Below the pieces are notes generated by a model. The model saw only the letters and a program-made list of their open reading frames with translations, made no database searches and was not told the DNA's origin. Shown in pieces: positions 45,334 through 58,680 of a DNA stretch of 64,000 nucleotides (the first letter of the stretch is position 1; every line of letters begins with the position of its first letter). Both the position numbers and the translations under genes were made by a program. The stretch comes from Mesostigma viride (taxonomy: Eukaryota; Streptophyta; Mesostigmatophyceae; Mesostigmatales; Mesostigmataceae), in contig RPFO01000082.1 of assembly GCA_009746045.1 (NCBI GenBank), positions 946,677 to 1,010,676 of the forward strand. The letters are read 5' to 3'.

Positions 45334-48300
45334 ACACACGTACACACACCATGCACGCAATTGCCGGCATGCACACACACGTACATCCACTGCGCACGCA
45401 AGGGGCAACTGCACACACATGTACACACGCTCGGGGCGGCTGCACACACACTTACACACACCATGCACGCAAGGGCCGGCATGCACACACACTGGCATAC
45501 ACCGCGCACGCAAGGGGCGGCTGCACCCACATGTACATACACCATGCACGCAAGGACAAGGATTCACACACACGTACACACACCGCGCACGCAAGGGGCG
45601 GCTGCACACAAACGTACACACACCATGCACGCAATTGCCGGCATGCACACACACGTACATCCACCGCGCACGCAAGGGGCAACTGCACACACATGTACAC
45701 ACGCTTGGGGCGGCTGCACTCACATGTACACACACCGCGCACGCAAGGGCCGGCTGCACACACACGTACATACACCGCGCACGCAAGGGGCAACTGCACA
45801 CACACGTACACACACCATGCACGCAAGGGGCGGCTGCACACACACGTACACACACCATGCACGCAAGGAGCGACTTCACGCACAGGTACACACACCATGC
45901 ACGCAAGGTTCGGCTGCACACACATGTACATCCACCGCGCACGCAAGGGGCGAGTGCAAACACATGTACATACACCGCGCACGCAAGGGGCAACTGCCCA
46001 CACATGTACATCCACCGCGCACGCAAGGGCCGGCTGCACTCAATTGTACATACACCGCCCATGCAAGGGGCGGCTGCACACACACGTACACACACCATGC
46101 ACGCAAGGGCCGGCATGCACACACAGTACACACACCGCGCACGCAAGGGGCGGCTGCACACACACGTACATACACTGCGCACGCAAGGGGCTGCTGCACA
46201 CACACTTACACTCACCATGCACGCAAGGGGCGGCTGCACACACACGTACACACACCGCGCACGCAAGGGACGGCTGCACACACACGTACATACACCGCGC
46301 ACGCAAGGGGCGGCTGCACTTACATGTACACACACCACGCACGCAAGGGGCGGCTGCACACACACGTACATACACCGCGCACGCAAGGACCGGCTCCACT
46401 CACATGTACATCCACCGCGCAACCACGGGGCGGCTGCACACACACGTACATACACCGCGCACGCAAGGGGCTGCTGCACACACACTTACACACAAAATGC
46501 ACGCTTGGGGCGACGGCACTCACATGTACATACACCGCGCACGAAAGGGGTGGCTGCACACACACGTACATCCACCGCGCACGCAAGGGGCGGCTGCACA
46601 CACACATACATACACCGCGCACGCTTGGGGCGGCTGCACACACACGTACCTACACCGCGCACGCAAGGGGCGGCTGCACACACACGTACATACACCGCGC
46701 ACGCAAGGGGCGAGTGCACACACACGTACACACACCGCGCACGCAAGGGGCGGCTGCACACACACGTACACACACCATGCACGCAATTGCCGGCATGCAC
46801 ACACACGTACATCCACCGCGCACGCAAGGGGCAACTGCACACACATGTACACACACCGCGCACGCTTGGGGCAGCTGCACTCACATGTACACACACCGCG
46901 CACGCTTGGGGCGGCTGCACACACACGTACACACACCGCGCACGCTTGGGGCGGCTGCACACACACGTACCTACACCGCGCACGCAAGGGGCGGCTGCAC
47001 ACACACTTACACACAAAATGCACGCTTGGGGCGACGGCACTCACATGTACACACACCGCGCACGCAAGGGGCGGCTGCACACACACGTACACACACCATG
47101 CACGCAATTGCCGGCATGCACACACACGTACATCCACCGCGCACGCAAGGGGCAACTGCACACACATGTACACACACCGCGCACGCTTAAGGCAGCTGCA
47201 CTCACATGTACACACACCGCGCACGCTTGGGGCGGCTGCACACACACGTACATACACCGCGCACGCAAGGGGCAACTGCACACACATGTACACACACCGC
47301 GCACGCAAGGGGCAACTGCACACACACGTACACACACCGCGCACGCTTGGGGCGGCTGCACACACACGTACATACACCGCGCACGCAAGGGGCGGCTGCA
47401 CACACACGTACATCCACCGCGCACGCAAGGGGCAACTGCACACACATGTACACACACCGCGCACGCTTGGGGCAGCTGCACTCACATGTACACACACCGC
47501 GCACGCAAGGGGCGGCTGCACTCACATGTACACACACCGCGCACGCTTGGGGCGGCTGCACACACACGTACATACACCGCGCACGCAAGGGGCGGCTGCA
47601 CACATACGTACCTACACCGCGCACGCAAGGGGCGGCTGCACACACACGTACATACACCGCGCACGCAAGGACCGGCTCCACTCACATGTACATCCACCGC
47701 GCAACCACGGGGCGGCTGCACACACACGTACATACACCGCGCACGCAAGGGGCTGCTGCACACACACTTACACACAAAATGCACGCTTGGGGCGACGGCA
47801 CTCACATGTACATACACCGCGCACGAAAGGGGTGGCTGCACACACACGTACATCCACCGCGCACGCAAGGGGCGGCTGCACACACACATACATACACCAT
47901 GCACGCAAGGGGCGAGTGCAAAAACATGTACATACGCCGCGCACGCAAGGGGCAACTGCCCACACATGGACATACACCATGCACGCAAGGGGCGGCTGCA
48001 CACACATGTACATCCACCGCGCACGCAAGGGGCGAGTGCACACACACGTACACACACCGCGCACGCAAGGGGCGGCTGCACACACACGTACACACACCAT
48101 GCACGCAATTGCCGGCATGCACACACACGTACATCCACCGCGCACGCAAGGGGCAACTGCACACACATGTACACACACCGCGCACGCTTGGGGCAGCTGC
48201 ACTCACATGTACACACACCGCGCACGCTTGGGGCGGCTGCACACACACGTACATACACCGCGCACGCAAGGGGCGGCTGCACTTACATGTACACACACCA

Positions 48301-50157
48301 CGCACGCAAGGGGCGGCTGCACACACACGTACATACACCGCGCACGCAAGGACCGGCTCCACTCACATGTACATCCACCGCGCAACCACGGGGCGGCTGC
48401 ACACACACGTACATACACCGCGCACGCAAGGGGCTGCTGCACACACACTTACACACAAAATGCACGCTTGGGGCGACGGCACTCACATGTACATACACCG
48501 CGCACGAAAGGGGTGGCTGCACACACACGTACATCCACCGCGCACGCAAGGGGCGGCTGCACACACACATACATACACCATGCACGCAAGGGGCGAGTGC
48601 AAAAACATGTACATACACCGCGCACGCAAGGGGCAACTGCCCACACATGGACATACACCATGCACGCAAGGGGCGGCTGCACACACATGTACATCCACCG
48701 CGCACGCAAGGGGCGAGTGCACACACACGTACACACACCGCGCACGCTTGGGGCGGCTGCACACACACGTACCTACACCGCGCACGCAAGGGGCGGCTGC
48801 ACACACACGTACATCCACCGCGCACGCAAGGGGCAACTGCACACACATGTACACACACCGCGCACGCTTGGGGCAGCTGCACTCACATGTACACACACCG
48901 CGCACGCAAGGGCCGGCTGCACACACACGTACATCCACCGCGCACGCAAGGGGCAACTGCACACACACATACATACACCATGCACGCAAGGGGCGAGTGC
49001 AAAAACATGTACATACGCCGCGCACGCAAGGGGCAACTGCCCACACATGGACATACACCATGCACGCAAGGGGCGGCTGCACACACATGTACATCCACCG
49101 CGCACGCAAGGGGCGAGTGCACACACACGTACACACACCGCGCACGCAAGGGGCGGCTGCACACACACGTACACACACCATGCACGCAATTGCCGGCATG
49201 CACACACACGTACATCCACCGCGCACGCAAGGGGCAACTGCACACACATGTACACACACCGCGCACGCTTGGGGCAGCTGCACTCACATGTACACACACC
49301 GCGCACGCTTGGGGCGGCTGCACACACACGTACATACACCGCGCACGCAAGGGGCGGCTGCACTTACATGTACACACACCACGCACGCAAGGGGCGGCTG
49401 CACACACACGTACATACACCGCGCACGCAAGGACCGGCTCCACTCACATGTACATCCACCGCGCAACCACGGGGCGGCTGCACACACACGTACATACACC
49501 GCGCACGCAAGGGGCTGCTGCACACACACTTACACACAAAAAGCACGCTTGGGGCGACGGCACTCACATGTACATACACCGCGCACGAAAGGGGTGGCTG
49601 CACACACACGTACATCCACCGCGCACGCAAGGGGCGGCTGCACACACACATACATACACCATGCACGCAAGGGGCGAGTGCAAAAACATGTACATACACC
49701 GCGCACGCAAGGGGCAACTGCCCACACATGGACATACACCATGCACGCAAGGGGCGGCTGCACACACATGTACATCCACCGCGCACGCAAGGGGCGAGTG
49801 CACACACACGTACACACACCGCGCACGCTTGGGGCGGCTGCACACACACGTACCTACACCGCGCACGCAAGGGGCGGCTGCACACACACGTACATCCACC
49901 GCGCACGCAAGGGGCAACTGCACACACATGTACACACACCGCGCACGCTTGGGGCAGCTGCACTCACATGTACACACACCGCGCACGCAAGGGCCGGCTG
50001 CACACACACGTACATCCACCGCGCACGCAAGGGGCAACTGCACACACACGTACATACACCGCGCACGCAAGGGGCGGCTGCACACACACGTACACACACC
50101 GCGCACGCAAGGGGCAACTGCACACACATGTACACACACCGCGCACGCTTGGGGCGG
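45334..50157 (+). repeat. 40-bp satellite, segment 4 with higher-order repeats
   Basis: The longest uninterrupted segment (4.8 kb). Large blocks recur: 48297-48883 repeats at 49378-49963 with an offset of ~1081 bp (27 units plus one base), marked by ACAAAATGCACGCTTGGGG. Stop-free frames of several kb cross it and read into the RT relic; I regard these as non-coding. Confidence 0.96.
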
Positions 50158-51229
50158 AGTTAGAACCCACCAAATCTCCCACGTCATACAAGAATGCAAA
50201 ACACAAAAAGGGTTTACCAAGTGGCTGATGGCCATTGTCCACCAAGCCAGGCAGGAATGGGTCCTGCCCAACCCCAAAAACCCTCAATACAAACCTCCTG
50301 TCACCCCTTCATGGGACGTGCCAGAGGGAGCCAAAAAGCTCAGATTAAAATTTGTTCTCAAACAAAAACCACAAAAAGTGGGCTCCCCAATCTTCCATGC
50401 CAGACCATGTGTCACAGAATTAAAGGGGACCTCCACACTGCCAAAAGGGGAAACATACACACCTGGGCTGCAACAAACCTCACTCAGGATCATGCTCTCC
50501 CTCTTCCTCCACAACCTCAATGCAGGCCAAGACTATGTCTGCAAAGCCACTGATATTAAAAGGGCCTTCCTCAGGGGGGACCCAGAAAAGGCTGAATCTG
50601 TGTGGAAAGGGAAGGTGTACGTGGTAGACACCCCAGCTGTGTGGAAACCTTATATTGATGAGCCCCACCTTATCATCAACATTGGGGTGGAAGGGCTTGT
50701 CAGTGCCCCAAAAATTTTCAGAGACTCAGCAGAGGAAGTATTCAAAAAGCTCAAGGCCACGTATGATGACCTGGACCCATGCTTTTTTGTTGTACCCACC
50801 CCCTCTGGACTGCTGTTCTTTGTGTGGCATGGAGATGACCAACTCATTTGTGGGCCTAGAGCTGAGGTGGAAACCTTTATTCAGCAGGTCCAGGAATCAT
50901 ATGAGATTGGCAAACAGGTGGAATTGAGCACAACCCCCATCCAGTTCTGTGGCATCATGTTGCAGCTGCACAGGCAGCCAGATCAGTGGGTCTGCTCTCT
51001 CTCCCCTCCTGCAGAATATATCCAAGATTGTCTAGATCTGCTGCAGGACAACTACCTCCCCTTACATATGTGTGCCACTGTTCAGGGCAAACTGGGGTGG
51101 TGGTCAGCCATCTGTGGGGCTCCCTTAGCTGTCATCAGCAGGGTCACCCATGATGTTCTAGTCAAGATAAAATGCAGTCACATCAGGAAGCTGGTCAATG
51201 ACTGTCCCCCCTCATCCTCCATGGCCTGA
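50158..51229 (+). pseudogene. 5'-truncated copia-like reverse transcriptase
   Basis: About 357 codons open from the satellite junction. The palm aspartate region reads ATDIKRAFLRGD and the catalytic box FFVWHGDDQLI, where copia normally has YVDD. The text between (VYVVDTPAVWKPY, GLVSAPKIFRDSAEEVFKKL) fits an RT palm and the end (VQGKLGWWSAICGAPLAVISR) fits the connection before RNase H. Protease, integrase and the RT fingers are missing. It ends at a stop; RNase H follows in another frame. GGCGG at 50153-50157 and 52313-52317 flank the whole insert. Confidence 0.75.
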
Positions 51230-51234
51230 ATCTG

Positions 51235-51759
51235 ATGGAAGACATCCACATCCAATGTGTCATGGACAGCTCCATGGAGAGCAGAACAATCAATCAGATG
51301 GGGGCACGGGAATCAGGGCTGTTTTTTCTCACCAACAGGTCAGATTACATGTCCCTCACTTCCTGGTACAGCAGGCTACACCGCAGAAAACCTGGCAGCA
51401 GCAACTCAGCTGAATGTCGTGCTGTGGTGTCTGCTGCATTGCATGCTCGTTCCCTGCAGCACATGCTCACCTGGCTACAAACCCAGGCAGGCAGCACATG
51501 CAATGTCATCTCACATCTCTATACTGACAGCCAATCTGTGATCAGTTTTCTAACCAAGAAATCTGTCTCTGCTGCTGTCCACACTGACTTGGATTGGGTG
51601 ATCCTCAAACAGGAGGCCACCTACTTTTCCAGCTGGACTCATGTGGATGATGAGGACAACCCAGCAGACGCTCTCACGAAGCTGCGGGATGCTGCTGGCC
51701 AACAGTACCAGCTCCTCTTTCAGAACATGAACCCCTATGATATCAGAGTCAGTGTTTGA
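51235..51759 (+). pseudogene. RNase H domain of the same element
   Basis: 174 codons: DSSMES, SAECRAVVSA and LYTDSQSVISFL carry the expected D, E and D, and the end THVDDEDNPADALTKL matches the copia terminus. It lies one frame away from the RT, separated by a stop within a few bases, so a single frameshift would explain the split. Confidence 0.75.
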
Positions 51760-52312
51760 ATAAATGACTGGCCATAGCACAGTACACAACCACCACACCC
51801 CCTTACCACAGCGATAGCTGCTGGGCGCCATAAAATTCAAGTTAGAATGCGGTGGGATATATTGCTTGAGAACACTGAAAGCTTGGAGCAATGAATTGCT
51901 TGGTTCATTAGAAAATAGGTTTACCCTTTATCAACGTTCCTCTCACCGGCTGCGCCGCCAGTGACCGTTGGGTGCAGACCGTTGGCCCGAGGCCGCACGA
52001 TGACAGGTAGCTGCCTAGTCACTGCATCGTGCGATCACAAATCAATGCACGCTGCAGTACGGTCCCTATCTAGGATACTCTAGTACCGTCCAATGACAGG
52101 ACACTACGTATACTGGGTACTGACATCTGTCACGTACCTCAGTACCCAAAGTACCTATCTAGGGAAACGTATGCGACTCGACTAGCATCCCTATCTGCAT
52201 AGCCCACGTGGTATTTATATTCACATACCAACGTGGGTTTACAAGGCTTATTCATACGTTGTATTCACAATGCCTTTGAGACTTAGTCTACAGCAAAGCA
52301 TGGAGACTAACT
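51760..52312 (+). other. 3' tail of the RT relic
   Basis: Non-coding ~550 bp from an AATAAATG near 51760 to GAGACTAACT. Repeated TATCTAGG and CAGTACCC words suggest LTR or 3' UTR remains. The end CTAACT mirrors the insert start AGTTAG. Confidence 0.5.
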
Positions 52313-52317
52313 GGCGG

Positions 52318-55300
52318 CTGCACACACACGTACCTACACCGCGCACGCAAGGGGCGGCTGCACACACACGTACATCCACCGCGCACGCAAGGGGCAACTG
52401 CACACACATGTACATACACCGCGCAACCACGGGGCGGCTGCACACACACGTACATACACCGCGCACGCAAGGGGCGGCTGCACACATACGTACCTACACC
52501 GCGCACCCAAGGGGCGACTGCACACACATGTACATCCACCGCGCACGCAAGGGCCGGCTGCACACACACGTACACACACCATGCACGCAAGGGCCGGCTG
52601 CACACACACGTACATACACCGCGCACGCTTGGGGCGGCTGCACACACACGTACCTACACCGCGCACGCAAGGGGCGGCTGCACACATACGTATACCTACA
52701 CCGCGCACGCAAGGGGCGACTGCACACACATGTACATCCACCGCGCACGCAAGGGCCGGCTGCACACACACGTACACACACCATGCACGCAAGGGCCGGC
52801 TGCACACACACGTACATACACCGCGCACGCAAGGGGCGGCTGCACACACACGTACACACACCGCGCACGCAAGGGGCAGCTGCACACACACGTACATACA
52901 CCATGCACGCAAGGGGCTGCACACACACTTACACACACCTTGCACGCAAGGGCCGGCATGCACACACACTGGCATACACCGCGCACGCAAGGGGCGGCTG
53001 CACACACGTACATACACCGCGCACGCAAGGGGCGAGTGCACACACACGTACACACACCGCGCACGCAAGGGGCGGCTGCACACACACGTACACACACCAT
53101 GCACGCAATTGCCGGCATGCACACACACGTACATCCACTGCGCACGCAAGGGGCAACTGCACACACATGTACACACGCTTGGGGCGGCTGCACTCACATG
53201 TACACACACCGCGCACGCAAGGGCCGGCTGCACACACACGTACATACACCGCGCACGCAAGGGGCAACTGCACACACACGTACACACACCATGCACGCAA
53301 GGGCCGGCTGCACTCACATGTACACACACCATGCACGCAAGGGCCGGCTGCACACACACTTACACACACAATGCACGCTTGGGGCAACGGCACTCACATG
53401 TACATACACCATGCACGCAAGGGGCGGCTGCACACACACGTACACACACCATGCACGCAAGGAGCGACTTCACGCACAGGTACACTCACCATGCACGCAA
53501 GGGGCGGCTGCACACACACGTACACACACCGCGCACGCAATTAAGGGACGGCTGCACACACACGTACATACACCGCGCACGCAAGGGGCAACAGCACTCA
53601 CATGTACATACACCATGCACGCAAGGGGCGGCTGCACACACACGTACACACACCATGCACGCAAGGAGCGACTTCACGCACAGGTACACACACCATGCAC
53701 GCAAGGCTCGGCTGCACACACATGTACATCCACCGCGCACGCAAGGGGCGAGTGCAAACACATGTACATACACCATGCACGCAAGGGGCGGCTGCACACA
53801 CATGTACATCCACCGCGCACGCAAGGGGCGAGTGCACACACACGTACACACACCGCGCACGCAAGGGGCGGCTGCACACACACGTACACACACCATGCAC
53901 GCAATTGCCGGCATGCACACACACGTACATCCACCGCGCACGCAAGGGGCAACTGCACACACATGTACACACACCGCGCACGCTTGGGGCAGCTGCACTC
54001 ACATGTACACACACCGCGCACGCAAGGGCCGGCTGCACACACACGTACACACACCATGCACGCAATTGCCGGCATGCACACACACGTACACACACCGCGC
54101 ACGCAAGGGGCGGCTGCACACACACGTACACACACCATGCACGCAATTGCCGGCATGCACACACACGTACGTCCACCGCGCACGCAAGGGGCAACTGCAC
54201 ACACATGTACACACACCGCGCACGCTTGGGGCAGCTGCACACACACGTACCTACACCGCGCACGCAAGGGCCGGCTGCACACACACGTACATACACCGCG
54301 CACGCAAGGGGCAACTGCACACACATGTACACACACCGCGCACGCAAGGGGCAACTGCACACACACGTACACACACCGCGCACGCTTGGGGCGGCTGCAC
54401 ACACACGTACCTACACCGCGCACGCAAGGGGCGGCTGCACACACACGTACATCCACCGCGCACGCAAGGGGCAACTGCACACACATGTACACACACCGCG
54501 CACGCTTGGGGCAGCTGCACTCACATGTACACACACCGCGCACGCAAGGGGCGGCTGCACACACACGTACATCCACCGCGCACGCAAGGGGCAACTGCAC
54601 ACACACGTACATCCACCGCGCACGCAAGGGGCGGCTGCACACACACGTACACACACCGCGCACGCAAGGGGCAACTGCACACACATGTACACACACCGCG
54701 CACGCTTGGGGCGGCTGCACACACACGTACCTACACCGCGCACGCAAGGGGCGGCTGCACACACACGTACATACACCGCGCACGCAAGGGGCAACTGCAC
54801 ACACATGTACATACACCGCGCACGCAAGGGGCAACTGCACACACATGTACACACACCGCGCACGCAAGGGGCAACTGCACACACACGTACACACACCGCG
54901 CACGCTTGGGGCGGCTGCACACACACGTACCTACACCGCGCACGCAAGGGGCGGCTGCACACACACGTACATCCACCGCGCACGCAAGGGGCAACTGCAC
55001 ACACATGTACACACACCGCGCACGCTTGGGGCAGCTGCACTCACATGTACACACACCGCGCACGCAAGGGCCGGCTGCACACACACGTACATCCACCGCG
55101 CACGCAAGGGGCAACTGCACACACACGTACATCCACCGCGCACGCAAGGGGCGGCTGCACACACACGTACACACACCGCGCACGCAAGGGGCAACTGCAC
55201 ACACATGTACACACACCGCGCACGCTTGGGGCGGCTGCACACACACGTACCTACACCGCGCACGCAAGGGCCGGCTGCACACACACGAAAAACCACCGCG

Positions 55301-55374
55301 CACGCAAGGGGCAACTGCACACACATGTACATACACCGCGCAACCACGGGGCGGCTGCACACACACGTACATAC
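52318..55374 (+). repeat. 40-bp satellite, segment 5
   Basis: The last 3 kb of the array, with the same variants and one CTATACCTACAC irregularity near 52690. It ends at CGTACATAC|AGTTGG. Confidence 0.96.
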
Positions 55375-56563
55375 AGTTGGTTGGAGACCCATCTAGGGTC
55401 CACATGGGTCCTCAGAGATAGAGGATCTTGTACAGATTACTACAATATACTTTATTGTAGTATTGGGCCAATGGCTGTACTTCACTAGTACTCGCCAATG
55501 GGATAACGCCACGTAGAATATGTGGGCGTCTCCCAGGCCTCCACGTCACCGGCTGGTCAAGGGCCGGTGTAGTACTGTCAATAGGACTGAGCCGACTATC
55601 AGCCTATTATGTATGCGCATCTGCCTTGGTACCTCCTAGAGGATTCTAGAAGTATCTAACACGCGGCATGCACTGAACTACAGTACCAACCCGCGGTAAC
55701 GCAACTAGTTACGCAACTAATCAAAAAAAATTAAATGACGTATTTATATGAAGGAAGTGTAGGGCTACCCAACGCCACCTTCCGTTGCGTAAAAGCTTAT
55801 GTCTACAGAAAGATACGGGGTCAGGAAGAATCGCCATAGCCAGTTCCGCAAAAGGCACTCACCGATTTTGCGGTTCCGCAACGAGGGAGAAACGCAACAA
55901 ACATGGGGTACCCTCGATGTAGGGGCCAATAATGAACTGACGCGTTGCGGTTAAAAAGGATGCGGCGGAAGTCAGAAGTCTGAAATTGATCGATCCTCAG
56001 TTATTACGTCTGGCTTCCTCGTATTTACGAAAGGTGCGTAAGGGCTGCCACCGGTACGTACAGTACGTAGTACCAGGTCCGCCATGGCATATCGACGTGT
56101 TAAAATTTGGCATACACGCCAAAATTAATTTTGCCCGACAGGCTCATGAAATATAATGTGTTCGCTTGGACTGTTTATATGTACTGAAAGCATAGCATCA
56201 TTGACGATGGCTTGTGCGAAATCCTCACATTAATATGTAAAGTACTAATCGTGGATCGGACGTGCATAACGTCGCTCCACACGTAAGCCAGCCATAATTT
56301 CAATGCACAAGGATACACATTTCCATCACCATTCATCTTCATCATCCTGAACGACTCGAAAACGCGGAAAAGATAACGGCAGGCTCGAGCTACCATGGTC
56401 CGGATTCTCCCGATTTCTGGCCTGCGCTGGTTGTCTCTTTGATAACGTGCATGTACCAAAAAATTTGTGGGCGCGGTGTACGTATTTTTCACACTTGATC
56501 ATCGTGAACCGGCGTGTACCCTCGTCCGGCGCACGCATTACATACTACATACACGTGTACGTA
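55375..56563. other. unassigned sequence with possible LTR remnant
   Basis: AGAGATAGAGGATCTTGTACAG near 55414 resembles the copia LTR's AGATAGAGGCTCTTGTACAG, so an LTR fragment may start here. One arm of a 39-bp inverted repeat is at 55679-55717. No protein is recognised. Confidence 0.4.
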
Positions 56564-56645
56564 CGACAGGACAACAGCTATCTATCAATGATGATAGATA
56601 GCTGTTTGTCCTGTCGGTCATTGATAGATAGCTGTTGTCCTGTCG
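56564..56645. repeat. triple-arm hairpin
   Basis: An arm containing GACAGGACAACAGCTATC at 56564-56587 is followed by its complement at 56592-56616 and again at 56621-56645. Either complement can pair with the first arm. Confidence 0.85.
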
Positions 56646-56717
56646 GAGATAGTACAACAATTACAATACATCATCACTTGATCTTAGCTTGCAATTTATA
56701 AACATTAAATCATCATT

Positions 56718-57297
56718 CATGTCCCACGTAGCTCCCACAAAAACCAGCATCTTCATTAAAACAATAAGTGGAAGCATACATGTGACACTAATTGACATGC
56801 CCGGAGGCACGCCGTTCAAGGCCCTTCATGAAGTACGTTGCCCTAGAGGCAACCAAGACAAGGGTGGGTGGGTGGGGAGCAAAGAAAGAGGCCGACAAAA
56901 CCAGCCAGAGCGGCTTTTAGTCGCAAAACCTCCCTTATCCCTAGCTAACTGACGTCATTAAACCCTTATGTTTAGTGGATGCTAGTAAGACGCTAACCGT
57001 ACAGACCGGGGGTAGAATATCCCGAATCTGCACGGCTAGTATTAAATAATGCGTAGGTTGTTCTTTTCAGGGGCACTGCACCTCACGCCCCGTTCCGCCC
57101 GGGTATAATCAACCCAAGCGCGGAACGCACATTTTATTTAATTCATTTTTCAACCATGCACTATATTGCATCTACTAATCACAAAAGCTCTAGCCAAACA
57201 GCTACGAGTAAACACTGCGACCTATAAGCCGCTCATCCAGCGGCCTCTTGTTCCCGCATTCACGTATAGAAGAAACTCCGTTCAAAGAACCCCGATT
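56718..57297 (+). mobile_element. family X-prime, short form with G-quadruplex motif
   Basis: 580 bp, CATGTCCCACG to AACCCCGATT. The left ~125 bp encodes SIFIKTISGSIHVTLIDMPG. GGGTGGGTGGGTGGGG lies at 56862-56877. Left and right parts match the next long form. Confidence 0.8.
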
Positions 57298-58680
57298 CAT
57301 GTCCCACGTAGCTCCCACAAAAACCAGCATCTTCATTAAAACAATAAGTGGAAGCATACATGTGACACTAATTGACATGCCCGGAGGCACGCCGTTCAAG
57401 GCCCTTCATGAAGTACGTTGCCCAATCACCCCCGCCCTGGCTTTCCCTTGAAGCCGCACTCCACCTTGCTCGTTGTCACAAGTGACCGCCCTGCCGCAAA
57501 ACGGGAGCCCCCCCACATCGGGAGGCGTGTGCCCGGCGGCTGTGGATGCATGGCCAGGCCCAAAAAGGCCCAGCGCATTTGCACTGCGATTGCGCACGGC
57601 CAGCCTATCATGACCCCTCTCGGGGCCCCGAGTCGGTACCGCTATGGCCGTCTCCCCATAGACCCGGGGTGCTTCGAGAAAAAACGTGGACCTAGCCCAG
57701 GCCCCGCCAGCCCGGATGCCCGAGGCCACAGCCCCAGGCACCTGGCTGAACGAGAGTCCGTTCAGCCAAGACCGCATTCCCCCCCGAGGTTTCTATGCGT
57801 GGGGAAAAAATTTCTAGCTTAGACGCTTTTCCCATCGCCGTCCCCAGCCCCAACCACCCCCCCTCGGCGGAAGGCAATTGCAAAGTTTGCTGGCCAGCAG
57901 CAATTTCCGAAGAAAAAGCCGCAGGCCGCGGACCGAGACACGGGTCGCCAGTGCCAGCCATCCGGCTCCAACCCGGGGTGCAAGCATCCCCAGGTACGGA
58001 GCACCAGCTCGCGCACTGGGCCGACCAAGCGACAGTTGAGCACCTGTCACGGCATCCGGCCCACCAAAGACCCCAAGCTGGGGAAAAGGTGCGGACCGGA
58101 GGTAATCTTTTTCTTTTCTTTTAGTTAACCGGGCGAGGAACTACGCCTGGCCGGTTAACAACTGGAAGTCTCACCACTGGCCAAGTGGCCAGTGCAACCA
58201 GTGCTTTTGGGATTTTGCTCCGCAGCACCCATAGCTGCGGCTGCCGCCGCAACGACAACGAGCAAAGAAAGAGGCCGACAAAACCAGCCAGAGCGGCTTT
58301 TAGTCGCAAAACCTCCCTTATCCCTAGCTAACTGACGTCATTAAACCCTTATGTTTAGTGGATGCTAGTAAGACGCTAACCGTACAGACCGGGGGTAGAA
58401 TATCCCGAATCTGCACGGCTAGTATTAAATAATGCGTAGGTTGTTCTTTTCAGGGGCACTGCACCTCACGCCCCGTTCCGCCCGGGTATAATCAACCCAA
58501 GCGCGGAACGCACATTTTATTTAATTCATTTTTCAACCATGCACTATATTGCATCTACTAATCACAAAAGCTCTAGCCAAACAGCTACGAGTAAACACTG
58601 CGACCTATAAGCCGCTCATCCAGCGGCCTCTTGTTCCCGCATTCACGTATAGAAGAAACTCCGTTCAAAGAACCCCGATT
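57298..58680 (+). mobile_element. family X-prime, long form
   Basis: 1383 bp directly after the short form, with identical ends. The interior (~57423-58258) replaces the G-quadruplex segment and includes GCATCCCCAGGTACGG as in family X. The organisation is the same as 42745-44740 although the sequence differs. Confidence 0.8.

Noticed and set aside
25970-55374. Very long Thr/His/Arg-rich and Cys/Val-rich frames on both strands
   Set aside because: They come from a 40-bp unit without stops, appear in several frames at once, and have no codon-level signal.
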